A DNA stretch of 64,000 bases, taken from NCBI RefSeq assembly GCF_029867415.1, contig NC_081185.1, positions 132,577,753 to 132,641,752 on the forward strand, written 5' to 3'. Under the pieces are notes generated by a model, which ran no database searches, was not told the DNA's origin, and saw only the letters and a list, made by a program, of their open reading frames with translations. Of the stretch, positions 1-11,738 are shown piece by piece; the first letter of the stretch is position 1, and each line of letters starts with the position of its first letter. This stretch comes from Vicia villosa (Eukaryota > Streptophyta > Magnoliopsida > Fabales > Fabaceae). The translations under genes and the position numbers were made by a program.

Positions 1-538
1 CACATTGGAAAGGTTAATGAAGTTATGTTGAATAGACTTGGTGTGGAAACTCGTTCAGTGAAAACTAGCCAAGAAGCTATAAAATTAATTTGTGTTGAGG
101 AAGTCTATGACTTAATTCTCCTTGGTAGGTATTTACCTGTCATTGATGGGGTTCAGGTAACTACATTTGTCTCTATATATTAATTTCTTGTGGCATATGC
201 ATAATATATATTGATAATGCGATTCATTCACGTGTTTTATGCAGATGACGAAGATGCTGCGAGACATGGAGTACCCTACAACGATTGTTGGCGTGACGCG
301 TTTCCTTACAGAAGTACAACGGGAAGAATTTTTCAGTGCAGGGCTAGACGGTTGCATTGATAACGAGGCACCCTTGACCGATAAAACGCTTGCATGCATT
401 GTTGAAAGTATTCCCCGTCGCCAAACCTGGAAGAAAAGAAATTTTTATAGTACAATTTACAAATCTTTTCGGCCTCCTAGTGTTCCTTTTGGTCCTGGTT
501 CAACCTCTACTTCTAGAGACGTGTCTAAAAAAGATTAA
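1..538 (+). CDS. Response-regulator receiver-domain protein, type-C-like, 5' truncated by the window
   Basis: Two exons are visible: 1-156 (open at the left edge) and 245-538, joined in phase 0 across a short GT-AG intron (157-244). The product reads as the second half of a two-component receiver domain: DLILLGRYLPVIDG, then a TKMLRDM helix, the strand TIVGVT, a helix ending AGLDGCIDN, then APLT. After the domain is a basic, Ser/Pro-rich tail of about 40 residues and a stop. In the family the aspartate after the DLIL strand takes phosphate from a histidine phosphotransfer protein, and a lysine in KPLT completes the site. Here both are replaced (Gly and Ala), while the Thr in VGVT and the downstream IDG are kept. 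It resembles plant type-C or pseudo-response regulators, but a phosphorelay role looks impaired. No DNA-binding (Myb/GARP) domain is visible. The N-terminal half lies outside the window. Confidence 0.72.
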
Positions 539-1518
539 GCAGCATGCATCTGCATGGCCTTTTCAGGATGGTACAAAAATATTCACTTGGTTGGGGTCCT
601 TTTCTATGTTCATCTTTCCTACAGTTGTAATTAGCTATAAAATAATTGATTGTGCATTGTTGGCTCTGTGAATTGTATAGTATTACTTTACAGTATAGTA
701 TATTCTCATCTCATATAATTATATGTTTCTGTTAATGATGAGTGTGGAGACTACAAATTGTATATTAATTATTTTTAAAATGTGATACTTATAAACGTAT
801 ATCTGTAGGCTTTGCCACAACCTTAATCTTTTGACATGAAAAATATGAAGTTTAAGTTTAGGTAACTTGAGTAGCAAATTAAAGTAACAATGAGAAAATG
901 TTTCGAATCTATAGATACAGAGGAGTTGTTGGTTGGACCAGGTAGGGCTCTAACTTCTCAAGGGAACTGCTGTGATCTCACTCTTGCAGCCACCACCTGA
1001 GACTTACGATCTTTTCGACGACATTCTGCGGCAAATATTGTGTATCAGGGTTCTTGTGAGCATGTGCTTGATTTTTTTACTTCAATGGATTTCAACTTTC
1101 ATATGCCTTGAGAGAATGCTGTGGCAGATAATTTTACAAGAAGAAAGTGTTACTTTGACCTTATTTGGTTAATTATCTTAATTAAACACTTATAGCAGTA
1201 ACAATTACCATATAAATTTTTATGTATAAGATATTTCTAGAACAAAAATTAAATTAAATCAAACTGTTATCATATTAGTTATTAGCTATTTTCATAAATT
1301 ATCTTGAAGAGCAAACATAATTAATTTGAAAAATAGTTATGACTATGTCATAAGTTGTTTCAATAAACTCAAATAATTTAATGCAAACAAGTCATTTATC
1401 TTATTTCTACATCCTATAGGTTAGTAATAAGTTTAAACTATTTAATACTTATCGTAACAAATTGTCATCCTTCGATTTTAACTCTTCTTTCATAGTATTG
1501 ATCCATTTCTCAAAATTG
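539..1518. other. Intergenic, AT-rich, nothing recognised
   Basis: This stretch holds the 3' flank of the receiver gene and AT-rich DNA. A 66-codon open frame at 972-1172 begins with QPPPETYDLFDDI, which looks protein-like, but I found no flanking exons or family match, so it is not called a gene. Confidence 0.4.
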
Positions 1519-2165
1519 TCACTTTTTATGGCTTGTGTAAACTATGAACGAGACTAGATTCTCATCAATGCTCAAGTCACATTCATGTTCAAGTGAATAT
1601 ATAACATAATCTTTTGAAATAGTTGGTCTGGTTTGCTTTTCAGACCTTCTTACTGTAATTTCTTGTGTTTGTTCTATCACTTGTTCTTGCACATTTGTAA
1701 CGTGTACATTGTCAACCACTTGTTCTTGCACATTTGTAACGTGTACATTGTCAACTGGTTCATCTACTATTTGTTTATTTCGCGGGTTTTGGATGTTGAT
1801 TTGTTGTTTATGTGTATTGCATGACGGTAGTAAAACCAAAGTGACAAAAACATGGAAAGACTCTTTAGATGAAGAAGGTTCTTCACGAGTCTCCATAATA
1901 TCCACTTTACGTGATTTCTCACTCCTGTTGAATTGGTCATTTTCAATAAATCAAGTATTAACAAACTCAATTATTCTCGTACTATGATCAAGACAATAAA
2001 ATCTATACCCTTTTGATTTTTCAAGATACCCAATGAAAAAACCACTAATTGTTCTTGCATCAAGCTCTTTTTCATGTGGATTATACGCTATTACTTCAGC
2101 TTGGCATTCCCAAACAAGAAGATGCCTTAAACTAGGTTTCCTAGATTTGTCGAAGACATAATCAA
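1519..2165 (-). pseudogene. Ty1-copia polyprotein relic (integrase C-terminal region to start of RT)
   Basis: Reading the minus strand from about 2165 down to 1519 gives the usual copia segment after the integrase core: RKPSLRHLLVWECQAEV, then ARTISGFFIGYLEKSKGYRF, then STRIIEFVNT, followed by a stop (TGA) and FIENDQFN. Beyond it an open frame continues with the variable acidic linker and RRSEKQTRPTISKDYVIY, the short motif that precedes reverse transcriptase in these elements. No LTRs, protease or RT are present, so it is an old fragment. It contains a 39-bp in-frame duplication. Confidence 0.75.
1678..1755. repeat. 39-bp tandem duplication inside the copia relic
   Basis: Two adjacent 39-bp copies (1678-1716 and 1717-1755) encode a repeated 13-residue unit containing VDNVHVTNVQEQ on the minus strand, so the duplication kept the reading frame. 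Confidence 0.85.
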
Positions 2166-2627
2166 GATGTTGAAACGTCTAGAATCATTTAGCAGTGTCT
2201 TAGTTTTGTTATTTATTATTGTTTTGGTAAGTTATGTAATTGTCTGTGTTAATTTATGTTAACACTCACGTGTTAAGTTATGTTAATCGTTATATGCTAA
2301 CTTATGTTAATCATGCAATCTTGAAAATGATAATTTGTTACCTAATAAAATATACAGATCAATTTTTTTGAGTAATAATACAAATAATATAAAAAATAAT
2401 AAAATCTACACATGTCTCATGCGGGCTATGTGTGATGCATGCGATGCCAAAGTATAAATGTCACCATTTGGGTTTACCAAACCCATGAGGTTATCCATAA
2501 TGACTATTATCATCTGCAGATGCTACTAGTAAGCTAGAGCATGTGGAGGTGGTGGACGCGGTGACACATCATTAGAAGGCCCCCCCAACATCAGAAGGTC
2601 AATCATCACATGCATGCTTAACTTGTG
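2166..2627. other. Intergenic flank of the gypsy insertion
   Basis: AT-rich DNA and then about 200 bp of more balanced composition. The last part was contiguous with the plant-mobile-domain scrap at 14697 before the gypsy element inserted (shared GGATG). I see no intact coding sequence. Confidence 0.4.
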
Positions 2628-2632
2628 GGATG

Positions 2633-5586
2633 TGTAGCAACCTGCCCTAAAAATTAAAGATTTAGAGTCGCCACCTATTCTGAAGGGCGAATAGGAAACC
2701 CTACGCAGTTTAGAGATCAGGTAAGATACTATATTCAGGTCGAGGGAAGGTGTTAGGCACCCTCAACCCTTTCCTAAAGGCTAACATCTCAAAGATAAAG
2801 GTTTATGGCAAAAGATAAAGAAAGATGACAGACAGTTAATAGAGTTGAAAGGCTAATTATATGAACATGATTAGAGTTTGGAAGAGGGGGACTCGCCTTG
2901 TTGCCAAGTGCCTACGTACCTCCTTAGGGAGGATCAGAGTCTACGTAGTTCGGGCACAGGATTGTACGCCTTAGAATTGAATTGATTGTATTTGAATTTG
3001 ATTTGAAATGCGAAGTTCGAAGGTATTTTGAATTACCTTATCGTAGTAGTGAACATCGCAGTGTTGAAACACCGTAGTATTGTGGTTTAGTGTGTTTTAA
3101 GTGTTTTGGGCGTACAACCCTGATTTGATATGGCACTATTAACCGCAACGATCAATAGATTCGATCGCCATAGTTAACAGATTGAAAGTTGTATCGTTAC
3201 CAATTTTAATCAATTAATTTGATTATTACTAATAACGAATTATAGTATTTTAATAATTTAATAATTAATTTGTATCGTTACCCCTCGTAATCGATTGATT
3301 CGATTAAAAAGAATGACGAATTAGAATTAGAAAGATTAATCACCGCGACTAATAAGATAGTCGAAACCATTTAATCAAATATGATTTAATTATATATTAT
3401 TTTAATTAAATAAACATTTTAATTAAAATCATTATTGCCCATAGCGATTAATCGATTTAATCGGCACGAACAATAAATTGCATTTTTAATATAAATATCA
3501 TGTACTAATTTATTTGTAAAAATAAATATTATTACATAAATAAATATATTAAAAGAGATTTAATCAAAATAAATATTTAAGTAAAATAATCTTAGTTATT
3601 AGGGATTATGATACCATGTGGCTGGATTGGAGGTCTATGGTGTGAGGATTAAGGCTGGGGCGCTAGATCTGAGGCTAATGGAGGTTGATGGTCTAGATCT
3701 GAGGGAGCATGATACTCCACCTGATAGGCACAGCACACAACCAAGGACAAAATCTTTTGTAAAAATAATAATAGGGAGCGAGGGATCGAACCCTCGTCCC
3801 TTTGCTCATAGGCGCGTAACGTTACCACTCCAGCTACGTGGTTCAGTTGTTTAAACAAAGCAGTGAATAGATTATATGGGTAGTCAAAAGAACCCATAAC
3901 ACTACAGGCGCGAAATTCAAACGCGCGTATCAGACCACGACACATCATCATCTTCTTCGTCAAACCTGAAAAGAAAACGCATAGTTTTGCTACGATTTTG
4001 CTACCCAAACTTCCGTAGCCATTGGACCTGCAAAATAGCGATTACGCCCTCCCCCCATATAAATGTTTCGCGACCTCTCTAATCTCACCGTCTGAAGCGT
4101 GCGAACCTAACCACGCACCCAGTTGACCCTAATTTTACTTCTATTCTAAACCCCCAAATTGAAACCCTAGAGCTTGATTCGGCCTTCCATGGCGGATTGC
4201 GTATACACGCACGACCATTCAATTAACGTTCCAGAAATAATCACAACAATCAACCAAAGCAAATTATGCAATTAAATTATCATGGAGATGCCTATATCAT
4301 GCTAATCGATCCCAGTTTCAGAATGACTTACATCGACAAATTGGAGACAATTCTGGGGTTGTTGATGCTATGCTAGTATCCAGACACGTTCCAAATCACC
4401 TGAAGAAGCTTGTGAATCCTTTAATTCTTGTTGACATTCACGAATTGTTTGAAAACGATTTTGAGTTCCTTGGTGTTTTTTTTTTGTTCTTGCAAATGTG
4501 CCTCCCTTCCGAAATTCGTCCCCTAGTCCTATGCCCTCTATTCACTACTTATAGAAGAGTGAATTAGGTTAAGAATTACAGCCCAAAAGCTTCTTGAATC
4601 CAATCTTGATATTTTGAGAAAATTGATTTTAAACCTTTTATCCAAACCTTCTATTTTGGTCCAAAATTGTATCAATTTCTTCCTCCACCAATAACCCACG
4701 AAAATATATGATTTTCAGCCATAAATGTTGATTGAAAGTAATTTATGTGAATATTTTTGACACAATATTTGATTTTCTTTTAATTAAATTACTTTAAATC
4801 ATTAAAAAATGAAATAAAATTATATTAATTAAAATAGAAGGCATAATTTGTGGCATGTGGTTTGGGTAGCTTGTGGACCAAGTTTGAGTCATAGAATATA
4901 GGCCCATTTGCAAGAAATCCAACTTAGACCTCCTTTATTTCACATTTGGTCCTCACAAATCGCCCAACTTTGATCAATCATATCTCACTCAATTTTTAAG
5001 CTGTGAGGGAGTTCTAAGACTTTTTGGAAACCTCAAGAGGTCCTCTATAAGCCACTTTGGAATATATTTTTCATTTGGAGCTTTTATCTTGACCATATCC
5101 TCTTTGCGAAAAAACTACTTTTGAAGGATGCTTGAAAATGACCTGTAATCTTTTGCACTGTATCTCTCAAATGGATCATTTCTAGCCCTGGCTTGTGAGA
5201 GACAAAGTTGTAGAGAATCCAATTTCCTTCAAAATAGGCTTTTAGTGGGGAATTTTTGATGTTCCATGTGAAAGTTATGCCTAGTCAAAGTTGGGTTGAC
5301 TTTCTCCTAAGAAACCCTAATTTGAACCTTTTTTGTATTCGTTCATCTCTGAGTTTCTATTAATGGAATCATGATCATTCTTTGATCAAATGATGGTTAT
5401 ACTTCACATGCTTGATGTTGACCAGAATTGGGAGGCTTTGACTATGCTCTGATTATGGTTGACTTTTAGGTCAAACCAGTTGACTGTGGATCATCTGGAC
5501 TTTTGAGTAAGTGATCCTTGGAACTGAACCTTGAACTTTGCATCATTGTAAATGGAAATATGAAAGGCAAATTTTGGGGTATGACA
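2633..5586 (-). repeat. LTR (3' LTR in transcription sense) of the gypsy element
   Basis: 2,954 bp, nearly identical to 11739-14692. The open frames inside it occur identically in both LTRs and are not separate genes. A minus-strand TATA-like CTATAAGTA lies at 4547-4555. A tRNA-like stretch is described separately. Confidence 0.92.
3774..3845 (-). repeat. tRNA-like (Pol III A/B-box-like) stretch inside the LTR
   Basis: On the minus strand the LTR reads GTAGCTGGAGTGGTAAC (an A-box-like D-arm) and, about 30 bases later, GAGGGTTCGATCCCTC (a B-box and T-arm hairpin), followed by CTCCC and AT-rich DNA. Acceptor-stem pairing is not evident, so it is tRNA-derived or SINE-like and not a functional tRNA gene. 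The same stretch occurs in the other LTR at 12880-12951. Confidence 0.45.
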
Positions 5587-8500
5587 GCTGCCCCTGTTCA
5601 ATCTTCTTGAACCTGAAGAGGTAGAAGATGATTGAACACTGAAATGCCCTGAAATTTGCTTGCGTAGGGCGAAAGCTCTGTAGGAGATGGGCTTATAGAT
5701 GCCACCCATTTGATTGTATCTGAAGAGATATAAAGTAATGTCTTTCATAAGACTACCTGAAGAGGTTTCTGGAATGGATACGGAAATTTGTCTTGAGGAA
5801 GACTACCTGAAGAGGCTGTAAATGTTTTGCAAAGACTACCTAAAGAGGTTCTTGGAGAGGACAACGAATGTCTTAGAAAAGATCACCCAGAAAGGTTCGT
5901 AGAATGTCTTAAAGAAGACTGAAAAGGATGCCAAATTGTTTTTTTTTTTGACAGAGACTACCTGAAAAGGTGCTTAGGACAAGAATGTCTCGAAGAAGAC
6001 TACCTAAACAGGTGCTTAGAAGAAAAATGTCTTGAAGAAGACTACCTCAAAAGGGTTTTTTAGAGAGGATTCGAAAACGTTTCGAACAAGATTACCTATA
6101 CAGGTTACAACATGTCTTAAACAAGATTGCCTAGAAAGGTACGATACATCTTAAACAAGACTGACTTATAAAAGTATTTGGAAAGGGTGTGATACGTCTT
6201 AGACAAGACTGACCTGGAGAGGCTCTTAGACAGGATATGATACGTTTTAAACAAAACTCACCTAAACAGATTCCTATAAAGGACATGAAACGTTTTAAAC
6301 AAAACTATCTAAAAAGATTCCTATAAAGGATATGAAACGTTTTAAACAAAACTATCTAAAAAGATTCCTATAAAGGATATGAAACGTTTTAAACAAAACT
6401 ATCTAAAAAGATTCCTATAAAGGATATGAAACGTTTTAAACAAAACTATCTAAAAAGATTCCTATAAAGGATATGAAACGTTTTAAACAAAACTATCTAA
6501 AAAGATTCCTATAAAGGATATGAAACGTTTTAAACAAAACTATCTAAAAAGATTCCTATAGAGGATATGAAACGTTTTAAACAAAACTATCTAAAAAGAT
6601 TCCTATAGAGGATATGAAACGTTTTAAACAAAACCATCTAAAAAGATTCCTATAAAGGATATGAAACGTTTTAAACAAAACTATCTAAAAAGATTCCTAT
6701 AATGGATGCGAGCGTTTTAAACGGAATTACCTAGAAAGGTTTGGGATATGTCTTAAACAAGACTGCTTGGGAAGGTTAGGATAGTTATCTTGGACAAGAC
6801 TACCTGGAGAGGTAAGAAATTCTTTGGTTGCTTCTGGATTGTCTTTGAAGAAAGACTTGGAATGAGGTATTAGAATTGTATCTGTTAAGACTGAATCGTT
6901 GATACGATCGTATTTGCACTGTAATTGGATGATAACATCTTTTTGATTATGAAGTGACCTGAAAAGGTAGCGTTAGTTTTTATGCAATGTCATGATGCAT
7001 GTACTATGTAATGAGATTCTCAATGAGAATTATGCATGTGCGCCTATCCCACACTGCGGGATGGGAATAGTACAGGCGTGAGAAGATCAAATATGCAACA
7101 ATGCTCTTTGTATGATGCTAGTATGACTTCCCGAATATCGGAAATTTTGAGAGATGTGCCCCTGGATTTGAAGGAGGGACCTTTCGAGGGAACTCGAATT
7201 TCACCATGTCTTGCCTGATATGCATTGCCCCAGTGTTTGAATTCTTGGAAAAGAATGCCCCTAGTCAATAGGATTCTTGATTGTAAGTGTTGGATGTGAA
7301 GCAGAAGCTTTTCAGAGTGAGTCACGCGTTTCGGTAGCGCCTGACGGATAGTGATTTGCTGAGTACTCAGAATGAGATGATGTCTTTTATAAGATTACCT
7401 GAAGAGGTCTTTGGGAAGAATAGGAAATTGTCTTAAACAAGACTGCGCTTTAAACAAAGCTCGGAGGGATATGTTTGTGCAGATGGTCAAAAATGATTCC
7501 TATAGAGGATAAAGACTGTTTGTGGGGTTTTAAACAAAACTTAGGAAAAGACATCTTGAAGAAGATCATCCCCAGAAAGGATGGTGAATTGTCTTAGAAA
7601 AGACTTTATACTTTAAACAAAGTTTGATAAGGTTTTGGAAATCATAAGAAAAGTTTGAATATGTCTTAAAAGACTAATTGAAAGAAGTTAAGAGATGTCT
7701 TACAGAAGACTACCTAGAAAAGGTTCGTAGAAAAGAATATGTCTTAAAGAAGACTGTCTGAAAGGGTTTAAAAAATAGGAGGGATAGGAAAATGTGTCTT
7801 AAAAGACTATCTGAAAAAGTTCCTAGAAAGGGTAAGGAGTGTTTGAACATGTCTTAAAGAAGACTGCATGGATAGAATGAGAAATGCCCTATAAAGGTTC
7901 CTGGAAAGGATGTGAGAGCTGTATTGACCCCATCTGATACTGAGCGATCTTTGCAACGCCCCCAGGTGATGGACTTGCCCCATGGGCTATTCAGCGTCTT
8001 TGAGAGATTCTATGGATCTTGATCAGATTGCCCCATGTAAATGGGATAAATGACGAGTTATGCCCCGTGTGCATTTCAGCTATCTCAGTCATGTGTGAGA
8101 GATGCTTCTTCTTTTGACAAGCTTTTTAAAAGCTACTTCGTCAGTCAGTAGGATTTTTAGACATTAACCATGCCCCATGCAACTTCTCCCTGATGTTAAC
8201 ATTTAAATCTATATAGACAAGTGTACTTTATGATGAAATGCAAATGCATACGTCTGTCTTGAAAGTTTGAAAACATTTTTTGAGTAAAACAAAGTTTTTT
8301 TTTTTTTTAAGAAAGTGATATCAACTCAAGAGTTATAGTAGACCTTAAGGAGTCGGGATACTTTTGGTAACGGTATGCTTTCGAACTAACCATGCTTCAG
8401 TTAGGACTTTTAAAGGTTGTAACGTGGCCTGGTTCACGGTTTAAAGAAACAAAAGATAGAGGCTCAAAGTTTATTTGTACCCATCCCAATCTTCGTGATG

Positions 8501-9322
8501 TTCTCCAGTCCTATGCTCAGTTAGCTATGCATTTAGTCTCCAAAAGAATTTGGGAATTGTGACATTGACATTTGTGATGGTTCAAAAACCAAAGGTTTAT
8601 CTGCAAAGGCAATCATTCTCCTTTTTTGTAGTATTTTCCTTTTGTCGAAGGTACATGGTAACCTTTTTCGACTTTGTTATCCCTAACTTTTTTGGACTGT
8701 TTGTTCTTAAAATTACAGTCAGCGGGATGCCCCAATGTTGCCTAAGTCTCCTTAATAGGTTTTGACTCAGCAGGCTTTTGCATTGCTTTTTTTTTCTTTG
8801 CGGATATTGACTGCCAGGCTTAATCATGACGGAGAACCATCGGTGGTTATGTTCAAAGGAACAGTTTGGAATAATTAAGTTAACTGAGCAGCTACCCTAC
8901 CCCAGGTTATATATTAAGGGTTTTATTTTATATGAAGGAAAACTCCTACTTCTTTGGGCTCAAAGGGGTTGACGAGGGATTAACATCCTTATATCTCCAC
9001 TATTTTAGGGATTGAACAAATGCCTGTACATCGTCAACACGGTCTGTTCGAAAGCGTAGTGTATGAAATTGTGGTATCGTTTTCGTCATTCTCCCTCAAA
9101 AGGTGTAAAACTTTCCACTAGAGTTGAATATCACAAACGAGAAAATCGAGTAAAAACACAGTTTTAAATATAGTGAGAACACTAGGAATGAATCAAGACA
9201 AACGTAAGCAATGCAATAATGATTTTTGAAAAGTACATAGCATATGTCATAAGACTAATGTTTAAACAAACGGAAAGAAATTGCGAATGGAAACAAAACT
9301 AATGATCTAAGAAATCCTCCTT
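5587..9322 (-). other. Non-coding 3' region of the gypsy element, minisatellite-rich
   Basis: Between the gag stop and the 3' LTR there is no substantial ORF on the minus strand. About 5735-6800 and 7380-7900 are built of degenerate units sharing plus-strand motifs such as GACTACCTGAAGAGGT and GTCTTAAACAAGACT. Part of the first block has become a clean 47-bp array. The end next to the LTR (5587-5600) reads GAACAGGGGCAGC on the minus strand and is the best polypurine-tract candidate. Confidence 0.7.
6281..6708. repeat. 47-bp tandem array, about 9 copies
   Basis: The unit contains GAAACGTTTTAAACAAAAC followed by TATCTAAAAAGATTCCTATA. Successive GGATATG positions (6329, 6376) give a period of 47 bp. 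Central copies are almost identical, while both edges grade into diverged versions of the same motif. Confidence 0.92.
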
Positions 9323-10840
9323 CTAGCCACCTATGGCTTTAGACTTGCTAGGATCTTCGAACTCAATGAGCCCTTCTTCAATCAAATCTTGGATCTTGTG
9401 CTTTAACGGCCCACAATCCTCTGTATCATGACCAGGACTATCTGAATGATAAGCGCACCTAGCATGATGCTTGTACCCGGGAGCGGGGTTAGCTGGAGCT
9501 GAGTATGGAGGCAGCAGAGTTACCAAGTTCTGACTGAGCAGGTGTTGCAGAGCTTGAGACAGCGGCATGTGCAATGGGGTGAATGATCGTTTTGGCTTGG
9601 ACCTCCAGGGGCGCTGGCCACCCTGTTGTTTTTGCTGATCCTTCTGTTGTAGTGTTGGTGTCTGATTAACCAGGATCGCTCCGACAGTGTTGGGTTCCTT
9701 TTTTCCGTCATATGACTTCTTTGTGTGATAGGAACCTGAAGGTGCCCCTTGTATCTTCCCATTTTTGATTCCATCTTCAATTCTCTCGCCAATGACTACC
9801 AAGTCCGAGAACCCTGAAGATATGCTTCCGACCATCTTGTCGTAGTATGGTCCTTGTAAGGTGCTCATAAATATGTCCACCAGTTCTTTTTCCATTAGGG
9901 GAGGTTGGACTCGAGAAGCCATCTCCCTCCACCTTTGGGCATACTCCTTGAATGATTCATCCTTCTTCTGTGACATATTTTGTAATTGCATCCGGTTGGG
10001 TGCCATGTCCAAGTTGTACTTGTACTGCTTCAAGAATGTGTTAGCCAGATCATTCCAGCTTCTGATATAAGATTTCTCCAGTTGCATATACCAGTTAATA
10101 GATGCTCCGCTTAAACTTTCTTGAAAGAAGTGTATCATCAGTTTTTGGTCGTGAGCATAAGCCGCCATTTTTCGCACATACATGCGCAAGTGATTCCTCG
10201 GGCACGTGAGCCCTTTGTATTTCTCGAAGTCGGGAATCTTGAATTTGTGTGGGATAGTCAAGTCTGAGACCAAACTCATTTCGAAGGTATTCACGTCAAA
10301 GACATCGTATCCTTCTACCACTTTTAGTCTCTCTTCTAGCGCCTTGATTTGTTCACTACCCTTGGAGTCTTCCCTAGAGTTAGGAATAGACTGTTGTGTC
10401 TGAGGTACTTGGTCTGAGTTGTCCACCTCTTGCACTCCGTATTGTAGATCCAGGTAATCATCGTCCTTAGGGACATTGCTAGCAGGAATGCGTACTGTGC
10501 GGGTTGTCCCTTTTGTTTGTGGAGTGGGGACAAATCCTTCTTGAGAGGCCTCTCCTTTCTCTTGGAATTGGATAGCCCTTCTGACAGATCGGGCCTGAGA
10601 TTTGTCCTTATCCGGGCCAAAGCCTGAAACAAATCCTAACAGCGGGTTTTTGTCGTTAGGGATCTCATCCTGAACCAGGGTATCCCCAGACTGAACCTCT
10701 TTTGCCTTGTCTTGTTTGTCTAGGAGGGCCTTCATGAATTCTAGCATCTGAGCCATACCTCCTTTAACCTCTTCCACACTGACCTTCAGTTGATCTACTT
10801 CCTCACGAAGGGCGGCTTGATTCTGTTCCAACTGATCCAT
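9323..10840 (-). CDS. gag: Ty3-gypsy Gag, 505 aa
   Basis: Structural capsid/nucleocapsid protein of the gypsy element; in this family it forms the virus-like particle that packages element RNA. The first 60 residues are a predicted coiled coil (MDQLEQNQAALREEVDQLK onward). A low-complexity linker follows, then the retrotransposon gag core at roughly residues 215-335, with KIPDFEKYKGLTCPRNHL, INWYMQLEKS, SWNDLANTFLKQYKYN and YAQRWREMASRVQPPL. A basic, Gln-rich region follows, and near residues 462-476 a knuckle-like CAYHSDSPGHDTEDC. The ORF is uninterrupted and starts with the first in-frame Met. No protease follows the stop at 9323, unlike autonomous Ogre/Tat elements where PR-RT-RH-IN would be encoded. 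It may package itself and parasitise a pol-encoding relative (inference). Confidence 0.9.
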   Translation of the reverse strand: MDQLEQNQAALREEVDQLKVSVEEVKGGMAQMLEFMKALLDKQDKAKEVQSGDTLVQDEIPNDKNPLLGFVSGFGPDKDKSQARSVRRAIQFQEKGEASQEGFVPTPQTKGTTRTVRIPASNVPKDDDYLDLQYGVQEVDNSDQVPQTQQSIPNSREDSKGSEQIKALEERLKVVEGYDVFDVNTFEMSLVSDLTIPHKFKIPDFEKYKGLTCPRNHLRMYVRKMAAYAHDQKLMIHFFQESLSGASINWYMQLEKSYIRSWNDLANTFLKQYKYNLDMAPNRMQLQNMSQKKDESFKEYAQRWREMASRVQPPLMEKELVDIFMSTLQGPYYDKMVGSISSGFSDLVVIGERIEDGIKNGKIQGAPSGSYHTKKSYDGKKEPNTVGAILVNQTPTLQQKDQQKQQGGQRPWRSKPKRSFTPLHMPLSQALQHLLSQNLVTLLPPYSAPANPAPGYKHHARCAYHSDSPGHDTEDCGPLKHKIQDLIEEGLIEFEDPSKSKAIGG

Positions 10841-11718
10841 TGATTTCTTCTGCTGGAATCTTGTTTGATAGTATGGTCGGGATGTTAGGTTATCCTTCCC
10901 AATGGTCCCTTGCTCTGGAGATAGAAGAGGAATCTTCTCTTAATGTCATGAAAATGATGTGTATGCCACGCATGATATGTATGATATTCTTTTCCTTTTT
11001 TTCCCTTTTTTTTTTTGAATAAAATATGATGCAAGAATGCACATGATGTATGATGAATGAAAAAAGAAATAATAAAAATAATGATCAACACAATATATAC
11101 ATATAGCACAAATCACATAAGTTCATAGGTTCGACGTAGCGGCTCTTGGGAGCCAACCTTTTAATAGGGGGTGTTCTAGAAGGTCTCATGGGGTCGTTCG
11201 TAGCCTCCGAGACTTTTTGTCTCTTCGGATTTTGGAACAACTCATTTTATCCATGAGGTTCGAATTTTTGGGGTAGGTTCCCGGAGAGATCAGCTAAGTA
11301 TCCAGTCCAGCCCTCCACAAAGTCAAGCTTCGTTTCGGACCTTTCCAAATACCTAACCCACTCCGAGTGGAGTTATCAGTGAGACTCGTAAGGCGATTCA
11401 TGTCCCCTTTTGGTCTCAAAGTTAACTCCCACACTTAGGGTTTTAACACTACATAATATATCCAGCAGTATATAAAAATATAATAGTCAATAAAATATAT
11501 AAATATATTCACATAAGTGATCAGATATAAACATATCCTGAATAATTAAATAATTTTTAAATAAAAATAAATAAATAAACAAATTTAAAAAAAAAAGAAA
11601 TAAAAAATAATTACAAACCCTGAAAAAGGCGCGTTAGCCAAACCCTAAAAAGTTGCCAAACCTAAACCCTGCCAAAACCTAAAACCTATAGGAGCATAGT
11701 AATTCACCGGAATAGTTA

Positions 11719-11738
11719 TCCCCAGCAGAGTCGTCAGC
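11719..11738 (-). other. Candidate primer-binding site of the gypsy element
   Basis: Immediately after the 5' LTR (minus strand) the sequence reads GCTGACGACTCTGCTGGGGA. It lacks the usual TGG at the LTR junction but carries TGACGACTCTGCTGGGG, which resembles the tRNA-Arg-type PBS reported for Ogre-like elements from memory. The tRNA identity needs a tRNA 3'-end comparison. Confidence 0.45.

Noticed and set aside
1709..1987. Plus-strand open frames overlapping the copia relic
   Set aside because: They are antisense shadows of the minus-strand copia coding sequence.
3649..4008. 119-codon open frame (and others) in the gypsy LTRs
   Set aside because: It is the same in both LTRs because the LTRs are near-identical, overlaps the tRNA-like stretch, and has no family resemblance.
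5735..6710. Possible CRISPR-like array (regular repeats)
   Set aside because: Units are directly abutting with no unique spacers, inside a plant retrotransposon. It is a minisatellite.
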